Shown here one piece after another: positions 53,620 to 63,892 of a stretch of DNA of 64,000 nucleotides. Made by a program: the position numbers and the translations under genes. A model generated the notes under the pieces. The model was not told the origin of the DNA. It ran no database searches and worked only from the letters and a program-made list of their open reading frames with translations. Each line of letters starts with the position of its first letter. The first letter of the stretch is position 1. This stretch comes from Meconema thalassinum (lineage: Eukaryota > Arthropoda > Insecta > Orthoptera > Tettigoniidae): contig OX336388.2 in assembly GCA_946902985.2 (NCBI GenBank), positions 292,246,526 to 292,310,525 of the forward strand. Reading direction: 5' to 3'.

Positions 53620-54430
53620 ATATTACTATTTCACCCCCCCGGGTAAGGGTAGTTTTTATTTTGGGGTGAATATACCCCATCCATAGAAAAGGGGAGTTCA
53701 CCACGAGTCCTACGACACCTCATACGTTTAAATCCGATTATTGGTTAGCGAGATAGTAAAAAGCCGATGACCTATTAGTTTTTTTTGGTTTATTTAAATA
53801 CATATTAAAAAACACTCATTTATAAATCATCATTTAAAAAGCCCGCTCTTTTACAAAAACCGCCAAGTTCGTAGGTATACAAAAATAAATTACTATTTCA
53901 TCCCCCGGGTAAGGGTAGTTTTTATTTTAGAGTGAATATACCCCGTCCATAGAAAAGGGGAGTTCACCACGAGTCCTAGGACACCCCATATGTTTAAATC
54001 CGATAATTGGTTAGCGAGATACTAAAAAGCCGATGACCTATTAGTTTTTTGGGGTTTATTTCAATACATTTAAAAAAAAACACTCATTTATAAATCATCA
54101 TTTAAAAAGTCCGCCCTCTTACAAAAGCCGCCAAGTTCGTAAGCATACAAAAATAAATTACTATTTCATCCCCCCGGGTAAGGGTAGTTTTTATTTTGGG
54201 GTGGATATACCCTGTCCATAGAAAAAGGAGAGTTCACCACGAGTCCTAGGACACCCCATAGGTTTAAATCCGATTATTGATTAGCGAGATAGTAAAAAGC
54301 CGATGACCTATTAGTTTTTGGGGTTTATTTCAATACATATTAAAAAAACACTCATTTATAAATCATCATTTAAAAAGCCCGCCCTCTTACAAAACTCCTC
54401 AAGTGCGCATGCGTATAAAAAAACATTCAT
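53620..54430 (-). repeat. Subterminal tandem array, right arm
   Basis: Mirror of 38230-39050. Confidence 0.85.
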
Positions 54431-54839
54431 CGCCAAAATATCAAAAAACAACATGTTTACCCCAAATGGCCTTTCCAAATTCCATCCATTTTAAAAAATA
54501 ACCTCACCATCACCTAGAGCGGAAAAAATACCTTCTAAACGACCCCTCACTCGACCCTACTCCCTTCCCACCACCTAACCCTTTCCCAACATAGCCATAC
54601 ATATTCAAGCACGAGCGCGACTTGAGGAAACCAACACTAGCCCACTACTCACGAATGACCTTTTAGTTTTGGTCTTTTAATTAAATTAAGAGGCTATAGG
54701 AAAGTAGGGGACGTCACTATGAGTGTTAGGACACCCTGTATGGTCTAATCCCATGTTTGGTTAGCGAGATATCAGGTTCGGGGCCGATACGAGGGTGGCT
54801 CAATAAAAAGTGGAGCAGCTCTCTCCTTACCCCACTACT

Positions 54840-54845
54840 GCCGTA
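54840..54845 (+). repeat. Right target-site duplication of the 17-kb element (GCCGTA)
   Basis: Second copy of the 6-bp repeat; the LINE resumes directly after it. Confidence 0.9.
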
Positions 54846-55862
54846 GCATCCGAGCTATCAAGCTCCTTTTAGTACCTAATACCACTAGAGGTACGCCAAC
54901 CAGCCTCGTGCCACTCGGCCAGTTGGTATTAGGCTTGATAGCTCGTGTACTGAAATAGGAGTGGCTGTAGGTCCCTGTATGATCCAGACAACTAGCGAGG
55001 TGCCTCCGTGGCAAGTCCCGCGTCCGGAAATTCGGTTAGATCCACACCGAGGTCCTAAGGTGAACACGGATGCCTCCATTTATCGGAGGCAGTTCCACAG
55101 CATAGTTCACTTTATTGATGGTGCAAATACCAAGATCCCTTTGCCTGAGGCCTGTAGTGTGTTTACTGCGGAGCTCGTTGCCATCTATGAAGCTCTGCAG
55201 TTTGCACTACAGGATGCACGAATCCACTTTCTCGTGTGCACCGACTCTTTGAGTTCGTTGCAGTCAATTGCTACATGTTTCCCGCAGCACCCCCTAGTGC
55301 AGCGAATCCACGACCTACTAGCCGGGCTGTGCCACGCTGACACTTAATTCGCCTTTCTGTGGCTTCCAAGCCACATGGGAATTGCGGGAAATGAGTTAGC
55401 GGATCAAGCTGCAAAAGAGGCGGTATCACTACCACCTCGACCAATGGAGGTACCCGCTAGAGATATTCGCTCTCAGTTACGCCTACAAGTTCTGGCATTT
55501 TGGGAGAGTTAGTGGCTAGCTGACCCAATGCCCAGTAAACTGAGAGCGATCAAGGGAACTACTCGCGTGTGGCGGAGCTCTTTCCGGTCACGGAGGGAGT
55601 TCGTCATTTTGTGTAGGCTAAGGATAGGTCATGCAAGATCCACCCACTCGTACCTAATGAGAAGGGGAGACCCCCTCACTTTGTACCTGTGGAGCCGTTT
55701 TCACCGTGGCCCACATTTTAACCGAGTGTGTGGATCTTGCTGACTTACGAAGAAACCTTGGTTTGCAGATGACACTCAAACTAATATTAGCCGATGACGC
55801 GGTGGCTGCTGATCGCGTTATCCGCTTTATAAGTGAGAGTGGGTTAGGGCCAGCAATCTAAA
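54846..55862 (+). pseudogene. I-clade LINE ORF2: RNase H and C-terminal zinc region
   Basis: Continuation of the gene cut at 37818. RNase H motifs are NTDASI (near 55060), AELVAIYEAL, CTDSLSSL and, after a stop at 55345-55347, SHMGIAGNELAD, the four acidic positions of the fold. The C-terminal region (LCRLRIGHARSTHSY, then a cysteine/histidine cluster) runs to about 55862. Stops at 55345 and near 55512 and a shift near 55690 break it. It removes RNA from the RNA-DNA hybrid in related elements. Confidence 0.82.
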
Positions 55863-56095
55863 TTCTCCAGTGAACATTGTCTCAACGACTTGCTCGTTTT
55901 TGAATGATGAATTTTGATTTTCCGTAATTTTTGTTTATTTTTATAATTATTAGTTTTGTTTAATGTTTTGTTTTATTATTTTTCGGTCTTTTCAATTTAG
56001 GTGTCCACCTCTAATTTTGAATTCCATTCCAAATTTGTATATTTTAATCTTAGTTAAGACCTCGTAGTTCCGCCTCTTAAACAACAATAACTAAC
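55863..56095 (+). other. 3' untranslated region of the I-clade LINE
   Basis: T-rich noncoding tail ending ACAACAATAACTAAC, followed at once by target duplication TAATTTGATTA at 56096-56106. Confidence 0.7.
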
Positions 56096-56106
56096 TAATT
56101 TGATTA

Positions 56107-56250
56107 CTGATCTCCTCCATGACCTGTTTACACTCAGTCCAAACGGTAATGAAACACGGCGCTGAATTGCAGAGACCATCTTTGTTGCCGTAATCGCATG
56201 ATAAACTTCGGTCTCCGTTAGCAACTCACACGGTTGCAAAGGGAAATATT
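56107..56250 (-). pseudogene. Upstream part of the degraded LINE reverse transcriptase
   Basis: Minus-strand LTETEVYHAITA and the following residues lead, across the I-clade LINE insertion, into the reverse transcriptase pieces at 32535-32929. This is the region that in other LINEs reads as the first conserved RT block. Confidence 0.45.
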
Positions 56251-56328
56251 TGAGGATTTAATTTTAAAAATTCCAACCCATCGCATTAACTCTTAAATAG
56301 GATTTATGAATAATCGATCGTATACATA

Positions 56329-57545
56329 CACTGAAGAAAATGGAAATAGCAACACCCAGAAGGAGTGGTGCTACAGTGCTGCAATTGAACATGCAGGACG
56401 AGTGTTCGGTTGTGATTCGATGATTACACTTTCAGGTCCCTCCGACCGCAAGTTTGGATAACAATCAATACAGGATGTGCCCGCCACGAGCTGCAATACA
56501 TTGATGAATTCGGCCAGGCATGGAGTCAATAAGGCCCTGGATCGCTTCCTGAAGAATTGTGGCCCATGCTTGCTGCACTGCACGGGTCAGTTGCTCCAGA
56601 GTTGTGGGTGGCTGAGGACTGTAGGCCAGTTGTCGACCCATCATGTCCCACACATGCTCAATAGGACTGTGGTCCTGGGATCTGGCGGGCCATTCTAAGG
56701 TTGTGATGTCGTGGAGAGCTTCTCAGGAGATGCGTGCAGTGTGAACCCGGGCATTGTCCTGCTGAAACATCCCTTTAGCAATGCTCGCCATCATAGGGAC
56801 AACCACTGGATTGAATACCCTATCAAGGTACTGTCGAGCAGTCATAGTGCCCTCAACAAGCACTAATTGTGATTTCACATTAAAGCCAAGAGCTCCCCAG
56901 ACCATAATGCTTGGTGTTGGCCCTGTGTGTCTCTCAACAATAAGGTCTGAGCGGCCCCTCTCCCCGGTATGTCGGCGCACACGATTCCGGCGATCACTGC
57001 GGTCAAGACAGAAGCGCGATTCATCACTAAAGAGGACCCTATGCCTTTCGTCGACCCTCGTCGATCGTTCTCGACACCAGGCCAGCCTTACACGTCGCTG
57101 TTGTGGGGTCAATGACACCTTCTGCAGGGACACGGGATCGAAAGCCAGCTGCACGCAGGCTGTGTAACGTGGGGTGCCACAGCTGCTCGAATTTGCGCTG
57201 CTGTTGCATGGGGTTCCATCCGAGCCATCCGAATGATGCGGTGATCCTCTCTCACAGTTGTCTACCGTGCTGGGCCTGTGCCAGGTCTACGAGCGTGGGT
57301 ACCTTCATTTGACCACTGCTGCCATACACGTTGTACCGTAGATGCCTGTCGGCCAACACGTGCAGCGACAGTCTGTAGCGATAAGCCAGCCTCACACAGC
57401 CCAATTATCCGAGCCCTCTCAAACGGCGACAGTTGTTGATAGCGTGCTCTTCTCTGTCGTCGAGGCATGTTTGACGGGGAACACTTCACTGCACGGACTG
57501 CAAGTCAACTACGCTACACCAAAGTCCGTATACTGGAGTTGATTC
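56329..57545 (-). mobile_element. Tc1/mariner-superfamily transposon, degraded
   Basis: Minus-strand Tc1-type transposase remnants are flanked on the left by CACTGAAGAAAATGG preceded by TA (56327-56328), as at Tc1 ends. A matching right terminus was not found, so the right border is approximate. Length of about 1.2 kb is normal for the group. Confidence 0.75.
56465..57468 (-). pseudogene. Tc1-type transposase
   Basis: From ATG 57468: a helix-turn-helix domain (LSPFERARIIGLCEAGLSLQ, VARVGRQ-like) to 57262, then frame changes. The catalytic core follows, with VLFSDESRFCL (first Asp), VWGALGF and FQQDNARVHTA (second Asp) at 56723-57154. A TGA lies next to 56723, and behind it SPIEHVWDMMGR has the third acidic residue (Glu). 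Cut-and-paste enzyme of the transposon; broken by at least one stop and two shifts. Confidence 0.82.
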
Positions 57546-58215
57546 CTCCGTGACCAATCACGTGTAGCAACAATCCAATGGGTCTGAAACTTTGATCGTT
57601 TACATACCTACATGGCATCGTTCCATATCTTGAAAATCAACACAAACGACCAATGCCTTCATGGTGTCATTGAAAGACCATAAATTCCCCCTTTTCACCC
57701 TTTTAAAATATTTAACCTAAAATCCCTTCTTATCTCCCACCTACGACGTAAGGGAAATACCCTCTCAAATTTCACGTTCATCGGTGCAGCGGTTTGGCTG
57801 GGGGTTAATTAGTGAGTTAGCTAAGAGATCTCTAACGACTTTACAGTAGCTATCGTGTGAAAACACTGTGATATCAATTAAAGGCATTATTTTAATAGTG
57901 GCACAACTCCTCTTTCAAAATAAATAGAGTTACTGCTAATCGTTCACCAGGTGATATTGGTTTTCAGAAATTTGTCTCCTTCTTCCGGAGTGTTAGGACA
58001 TTAAGCAAGACTAAAACTTTGGAGCCTGACATTCTGACATATTTAAAGAACTTGTCCTCGTCACGAAGCAAGTCCGGAAAGTGAAAGTAATTGTCACCAA
58101 ACTGTTCCCTTCTTAAAAGTATTTCATGTATCCAAAACCATCTTTCTTTTTCCTTGGTTTCTTCACAGGCTCAAGTTTGCCCCTCATCCAGCGTGGTGTT
58201 CCAGGACTGGGCTGA
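57546..58215. other. No gene seen; probable LINE 3' fragment
   Basis: Around 57700-57800 phrases such as CAAATTTCACGTTCATCGG resemble LINE 3' ends. No other feature recognised. Confidence 0.4.
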
Positions 58216-59385
58216 CTACTGTCGACCAAAATATTATGTGTACTCGAGTTTGAAGGTTGTTTGTGAAGTAACCAATAGATCTACATGAAATCCAATAACA
58301 TCAACATTTTCGTCGTTCTAGTTTACTTTAGTTCATGTAGGGTGGAATTTTTAATTTATATTTTAATATTTTTTATCGCAGTTGGAACACAAAAAGTGCC
58401 CGTTTTTAAGCGTGTTTAAACCATGCGTCACATTTAAGAATTATTATCTCACAAACCCGTCATCAGATCGAATCCAAATTTTAACACAATATACATTGGA
58501 ATGTTGTATAACTGGTTTATTAATTTTAAAATTTTGTGTGTCCAAGAAACAAAGTTGTTATCATTTTTGTAAGGTAACTTTTTCTCGGCTCGGCGTGGTT
58601 TGAAAATGTAGTTCTTGGTTGCGTTGCAATCCTTATACATCAAAAAGGTATGCTGTATGATTGTGAAATACGTAAATCAATTCACTGATTTTATATCGGT
58701 TTGTATTTGTACGGGGAATTAAGACATGGTTCACCAGTTAGCCGCTCCGGTGAAAGCTGTACAGCGTTGCCAAGGTGGGCTCCATCACGCGTCATGGCAC
58801 GCCTCGCTCGGAAGTGATGGGCTCCATATCAGCAACGCTGTACAGCATTTCCCGGAGCGGCTAGCTGGTGAACCATGTCTTAATTCCCCATACAAATACA
58901 AACCTATATAAAATAAGTGAATTAATTTATGTATTTCACAGTCATACAGCATAACTTTTTGCTGTATAAGGATTACAACGCAACCAAGAACTACATTTTC
59001 AACGACCCCGAGCCAAGAAAAAGTTACCTTACAAAAATGATACAACATTCGTTCTTGAACACACAAAATTTTGAAATTAATTAACTAGTTATACAACATT
59101 CCAATGTATATTGTGTTAAAATTTGGATTCGATCTGATGACGGGTTTGTGAGATAATAATTCTTAAATGTGACGCATGGTTGAAACACGCTAAAAAACGG
59201 GCACTTTTTGTGTTTCTACTGCGATAAAGAATATTAAAATATAAATTAAAAATTCCAAACCTACATGAACTAACGTAAAATAGAACGACGAAACTAATGA
59301 TGTTATTGGATTTTATGTAGGTCTATTGGTTACTTCACAAACAACCTTCAAACTCGAGTGCACACAATATTTTGGTCGCCAGTAG
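58216..59385. mobile_element. Third palindromic fold-back element (about 1.17 kb)
   Basis: CTACTGTCGACCAAAATATT at the left is answered by its inverse ending at 59385. The arms of about 570 bp remain alignable throughout (for example GTCACATTTAAGAATTATT and GCTGTACAGC blocks) with more divergence than the other palindromes. The centre lies near 58800. No target duplication could be recognised. Non-coding. Confidence 0.82.
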
Positions 59386-59669
59386 GCTCCTATGTGCAGC
59401 TGACGAACTGAAGCGAACGGATACGAGAGAAACCGAACCGACCGCTCCTTGCCCAGCTTTATTCTTCTTAATTCATTTCAACAATTGATTGTGACTTTCG
59501 TTCGGTTAATACAAAATAATTCCACTGAAATAAATTACATGTGATTAAGATATTTCGCATATATTGTTATGTACTATTGGGACATGTTTCGCTCGTCTCG
59601 CGAGCATCATCAGGTCCTCATTAACAAGAGAAATGCATCTACAAAACACTACCAAACCTACAGTGACAC
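59386..59669. other. No gene seen apart from a hammerhead-like motif
   Basis: Unassigned sequence. A ribozyme-like motif on the minus strand at 59584-59614 is listed separately. Confidence 0.4.
59584..59614 (-). ncRNA. Hammerhead-ribozyme-like core
   Basis: On the minus strand CTGATGA (59613-59607) is followed by a perfect hairpin GCTCG-CGAGA-CGAGC and GAAAC (59590-59586), the conserved core order CUGANGA, stem II, GAAA. One extra U precedes stem II, and a convincing cleavage site with stems I and III was not identified. Hammerheads occur in Penelope-like and other insect retroelements. Confidence 0.35.
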
Positions 59670-59680
59670 CCACAGATAGT

Positions 59681-60179
59681 TGGTTGGTTCCTTAGTTTAG
59701 GGGCTGCGACATAGCGGTCTCGTAGCCCCGAGTACTTTGGGTGTGTGTAGAATTTGTTAACTGGTGTTAATTGTGATGGCTGTATTAGTGTGTGTTATCT
59801 GTTTTTAATTCAAGTAAGGACTGCAGACATTCAATTTTCAAGTAGTTCCACTTTTGCTACCAAACGCCATCGTCAATGACAACTAGGTCTGAACTTGGTG
59901 ACTAGATGCCACCGCAGTCGGCTCAAGGCGACGATCAATGGGACCTAAGAGCGTTAGTCAAATCTAACCTATAATTTAAATTCACACAAGTAGTGGAAGG
60001 TTCTTTTACATGCCATAAATCTATGACATGGGACAACGGCTTAACTTCCCCTCCGAAGGAAGGCATACTGAGGGATTCTTAACGCTCTTAAAAAATCCGA
60101 CGACTTCAGCCGGGTTTGAACCCGCGATCTTGGGCACAGAAGCTCAGCATGCTACCGACTACGCCACCGAAGCCGCCGT
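59681..60179 (-). repeat. SINE family B, full-length copy
   Basis: 499 bp, the most complete copy. Tail side TTGGTTGGTTCC at the left; tRNA-like head (minus strand GGCTTCGGTGGCGTAGTCGG, B-box GGGTTCAAACCC) at the right. Perfect 11-bp target duplication CCACAGATAGT at 59670-59680 and 60180-60190. Confidence 0.92.
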
Positions 60180-60190
60180 CCACAGATAGT

Positions 60191-61380
60191 CTCTGTCCTC
60201 CAAAATGAAAATAAAAAATAATTAAAAACCTGTCAGAAAGTTAGTAAGTGTGGTAATTATCACTGACTGATAAACATTAAGGCATTAACCACCGGAGAAA
60301 GAACTATTAACTTTAATGTTGCAATAGTTAGAAATGACGATCCCAATCTTCCTCCCCCAAACTAGGTGTAGCTACTATTGCCTGTGATTCACTAAAGCAA
60401 TAACCCCTAAACTAATACAGAATCGTTAGCAGTTTCAACATAGGCCTACTTGTTTACATTAGCACTGGTCACGGTAAAAAGAAGCGCCGTTTTAAGACGT
60501 TTCCTTAAACTACAAAATATAAGATGACATTTCACCGAAAACAAGATTATTTTCCTCGACTTCCCACCAGCGAACGAAACGCTCGCCGTCGCGGGCAGAT
60601 CTTAAACTAACAGTTGATATACTCAAGGATAGGCTAATTATACTGTATTATAAGTTGAAGCTGAACAAGCAGCTCACGCAGAAAATCTGCATAGTCCGCA
60701 TTCTTCTCAATTGCTGAGTTAGGCTATATCAGGACGCAAGGTATGACCATTTTATATCAGCAATACGTTTTGTTAAATGTGAAATCTTTAAAGATGGTCA
60801 ACCATTAATTGAATAATGCCAATGTGTTAGGTTAGGTTGCCAAATATTTGGCGCACTTGAACTGCTGAGCATTAATCTCATTAAATATAAATCAATCAGC
60901 TACATTGCTTTCAAATTTTAAGTGCAGAGTAGATAAGGGACACCTATCTTAATTTTTAGTCATTTTGTTTGGGGTTGATAACCTTAAAGGGTTGTCATCG
61001 CCAATTATTTTATTGCATCGTGTCAGCAATATTCATTAATTTTGACTGTGTTTTGTCACGGCCGACTGGTTTTGTTTACGAGTATCATATTTACACCATC
61101 AGAGTGTGTACTGATGTGACAGATGCACTGCCGAATGGATTGTACGTATATTCCATTATGGCCGACGTGAAGCTATTAGATAGTATTCGTAGTACCACTC
61201 GCAGATGGCGAGAAACTGGCGTCATCGCGGAATACCGACTCATAAGAGCAACATTCAGTGCTTCGAGTGCGATACAATTCGCGCTATGATCTATTAAGTA
61301 AAACTACAGGCAGCATCTAAGCAAGATATGTGTATAGGAACACGTGTAGTATATTAAATATCCGACTGTTGGGTAATAGT
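60191..61380. other. No gene recognised
   Basis: A frame at 60969-61289 (about 106 residues, from a TTG; first ATG form starts MADVKLLDS) is open but resembles nothing I know. Otherwise no gene or repeat seen. Confidence 0.45.
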
Positions 61381-61394
61381 GACTCTTGAGACTT

Positions 61395-61497
61395 TTACTT
61401 TCAGGATGCGTGTGTCTCTTGAGGATTCATCCTCCTAGTGACCGTTACTTTACAGAGCACGTGTGTCTCTTGAGGATTCATCCTCCTAGTGACACAA
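61395..61497 (+). repeat. Short tandem duplication
   Basis: CGTGTGTCTCTTGAGGATTC and the next 14 bases occur at about 61409 and again at about 61460. A related phrase (TTGAAGATTTATCCTCC) is at about 62053. Confidence 0.75.
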
Positions 61498-62039
61498 AAA
61501 AATCATTAGAATTTAAATAAAATGAAAGGTCGCAAAAAATAGAAAATACATAAAAGAAAAGATTAAAGTTAATATAAATCTACCTATATTACACTTCAGA
61601 CTGGAAGCAACATCCCATAGCACTCAGCAGCGACGTCCGATTCGCTATATTACTAAACCATATTATATTATAATAGGCTGTCCCTTAACCGACAATCTGA
61701 ATTCAACTGGAACGTTTTTGAAGGTTAGAGGACTTTGTCAGTCAAAAATGGATATAGATGGAAACAACATCTTTCTGCACTCATTATAGTATTGAACCAT
61801 ATTCAAGAAGTTTTTTGTAAGGATATCCATTTTCTCTTTGGTATTTGTTAACATAGTTTTAAGATTCTTTTATTATTTCATTCTACGCTGACGAAGGTAT
61901 CATTGTATAGCGAAACATGTACGTTATAATTTAGTTATTATTTAACTTCTTTCTAGTGTTTGACAAGGCGGCTTTTATAATTTGAGATTAATATCAGTCA
62001 AGACGGATAATAATTAATACCATCTTCATAATGGATAAT

Positions 62040-62234
62040 GTCCATGTATTCTTGAAGATTTATCCTCCTTGTTGCGTGTAAAGCATTTCATCGCCATACA
62101 GTGTTTGTATGGCAGCCAAAATCCTTGTCTGAAACATATCAAGATACACCTGACCAGGTATGGTACCGTCGAAGACGAAAGGACCAATCAAACCGCGCGA
62201 TGACAGACCACACCACACATTAAGCCCCGGTAGA
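62040..62234 (-). pseudogene. Mariner/IS630-type transposase, C-terminal fragment
   Basis: Minus-strand translation contains VWCGLSSRGLIGPFVFDG and YLDMFQT, a signature of a DDE transposase group related to mariner and IS630. It is separated from its N-terminal part by an insertion (62235-62455). Confidence 0.65.
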
Positions 62235-62455
62235 TTCATTCACTCATTCATTCATTCATTTATTTGCAATTGGGGGTGTGTCTCCAGGTGGCAAATTAGA
62301 TATTCATAACAAATAAATAATCATACATAACAATTCAATAACAATTAAACCGGAGTATTTACACAAATAGTCGGTCTTTTCTTAAACACACCTATATGTT
62401 TGGTAAAAGGCTCTAAGACTACGGCAGGTAGAGAGTTCCAGTTATCAATGGCCCG
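62235..62455 (-). repeat. Insertion with ATGA tandem tail
   Basis: Begins at TTCACTCATTCATTCATTC (ATGA repeats on the minus strand), typical of the 3' tail of a LINE or SINE, and splits the transposase. The rest is unassigned. Confidence 0.5.
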
Positions 62456-62695
62456 GTTTACGAAAGGATATTTATCATAATTTGTTCGCTGTGGTCGGAC
62501 CTTAACTTCTCTAACTTATCCACTTGAACGTGAGGATTTTGAGGAGCCCAGTAAACACAATTGTGGTGGTTCACAGTACCAAGCTTGAATTGCGCCTCAT
62601 TAGACCCCACAAATATCCCTGAAAATTCCTCATCCTCGCTAACCAAGTACTCAAATATTACAGTATTCTATCCTTCGATCTGAGTCGGTTGGTTC
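62456..62695 (-). pseudogene. Mariner/IS630-type transposase, central fragment
   Basis: Minus-strand GTVNHHNCVYWAPQNPHVQV is characteristic of the same transposase group and lies just before the VWCGLSS piece in the family. A SINE separates it from further upstream sequence (NEDYPD at about 63090-63110). Confidence 0.65.
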
Positions 62696-63076
62696 CTCAG
62701 TGTAGGGGCTGCGACAACGTGGTCAATTTTCAAGTAGTTCCAACTTTTGCTACCAAACGCCACCGTCAACGACCAACTAGTTCTGAACTTCGTTACTAGA
62801 TGCCACCGTAGTCAGCTCCTGGCGACGAACGTTGGAACCTAAGAGCGTTAGTCAAATATAACCTATAATTTAGCTTCTCACAATTGTAATTAGTGGAAGA
62901 TTCTTTCTCATGCCATAAATCTATGACATGGGACCGCCGGCTTTACTTCCCCTCCGAAGGAAGACATACTGAGGGATTTTAACGCTCTTAAAAATCCAAC
63001 AAATTAGGCCGGGTTTGAACCCGCAACCTTGGGCATAGAAGCTCAGCGTGCTACCAACTACGCCACCGAAGCCGCC
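62696..63076 (-). repeat. SINE family B copy
   Basis: Shortened near the tail. Target duplication TCGATCTGAGT/TCGATCTGGGT at 62685-62695 and 63077-63087. Confidence 0.88.
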
Positions 63077-63087
63077 TCGATCTGGGT

Positions 63088-63377
63088 AGTCCTCGTTCAT
63101 CACGTGTAGCAGTCGTCCACTTTCGACTGTGCACCCTTAACCCACAAGTACCCAGTACTGGTCTGCCAGACCACTCACCTTGGTACTCATTTCCTGCGAC
63201 CTTGAACAGCGTAGGTTTCAGTAATCTATTATTGCTGCGTACGTATGTGTTCGAAGACATCAGTTTATCACCAGCTGTTACGCTGAGTGGTGTGCAATAT
63301 TCCAAGTCCTCAGGTGGTCCACCTGACCATACCTGGGTATTACCGTTGTGAAATGACTTCCCCAGCCGTAAGCTCAC
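63088..63377 (-). pseudogene. Unassigned open frame upstream of the transposase remnant
   Basis: Open minus-strand frame with protein-like composition (VWSGGPPEDLEYCTPLSV, NRLLKPTLFKVAGNEYQG). It runs into the SINE. It may be part of a mobile element or a host exon; I do not recognise it. Confidence 0.3.
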
Positions 63378-63892
63378 GTAAAGTGATCGCCGCAGATTAA
63401 CATAGCCAAAGAGTCATTGCTGAATGGTTTGAGGATGAGAATAGGAGTGATAGTGAAACGGACTGTGATGAAGGTTTTGCAATTGAATCCAACCGTATCT
63501 CAGACTCCTGTCTCCTGAGTTGAATTCATGAAAGCAATAGCGAAAGCTCTGGTTTTTCTACTTATGGAAAAGTGGGCTTCAAAGACTCCTCTCACCCATG
63601 AACTAAGGTTCTGCATTAGAAAGATTTTGGGTGTAAAGAAGCACTGCTTCCAATTGAAGAGAAACTGCAAAAAAAAAAAAAAAAAAAGAAGACTTGCCAC
63701 TCGTGTACTCCAAGCAAGTAATGGAAAACTGCTTACATGGGCCATTCATGCAAAAATCCCATTTGTTGCAGTTCGCCAAAACAAACTCTGCGAATAACGC
63801 AATGATTAGCTCAAAACAACTGACAATGAGAATGTGAGCATTATTTGTGGATAATAACTGCCAATATTGAGCCCGATCCATTGACTATAACA
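63378..63892. other. No gene recognised; poly-A tract
   Basis: An A run at 63669-63687 sits in otherwise unassigned DNA. Short frames on both strands are not convincing. Confidence 0.5.

Larger units (their letters stand above)
37825..54839. mobile_element. 17-kb fully palindromic mobile element
   Basis: The entire insertion is an inverted repeat: left arm 37825-46325, spacer 46326-46364, right arm 46365-54839. Both ends read AGTAGTGGGGTAAGGAGAG inward. The 6-bp target duplication shows that it moved as a unit into a LINE. Each arm holds a tRNA-Leu gene, a FLYWCH-type reading frame with an acidic continuation, SINE copies, tandem arrays and TTAGG-like repeats. No polymerase, integrase, transposase or capsid gene is seen, so it depends on enzymes supplied elsewhere. 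Size, 6-bp duplication and long inverted ends resemble Polintons/Mavericks, which are adenovirus-like in replication; Dada-type DNA transposons are another group with 6-7 bp duplications. The classification is inference. Confidence 0.9.
46365..54839 (-). repeat. Right arm of the 17-kb palindrome
   Basis: 8,475 bp, inverted copy of 37825-46325. It is 26 bp shorter through small length changes, mostly in homopolymers. Confidence 0.95.
32942..56095 (+). mobile_element. I-clade non-LTR retrotransposon split by the 17-kb palindrome
   Basis: An element of about 6.1 kb once the palindrome and its target duplication are removed. It has a 5' region with repeated CCCCGTGTGG blocks, ORF1 with CCHC knuckles, ORF2 with endonuclease, reverse transcriptase and (after the insertion) RNase H, and a short A/T-rich 3' end in ACAACAATAACTAAC. 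The 11-bp direct repeat TAATTTGATTA at 32930-32940 and 56096-56106 bounds it, so it is full length. RNase H with an apurinic-type endonuclease places it in the I group (I, Nimb, LOA and relatives). Several stops and shifts break both frames. Confidence 0.85.

Noticed and set aside
37825..54839. The palindrome as an assembly or library artefact (for example an unsplit long-read hairpin)
   Set aside because: An artefact would mirror the flanks as well. Here the symmetry stops exactly at inverted termini with a 6-bp target duplication, different LINE parts continue on each side, and the arms differ at several bases and by 26 bp in length.
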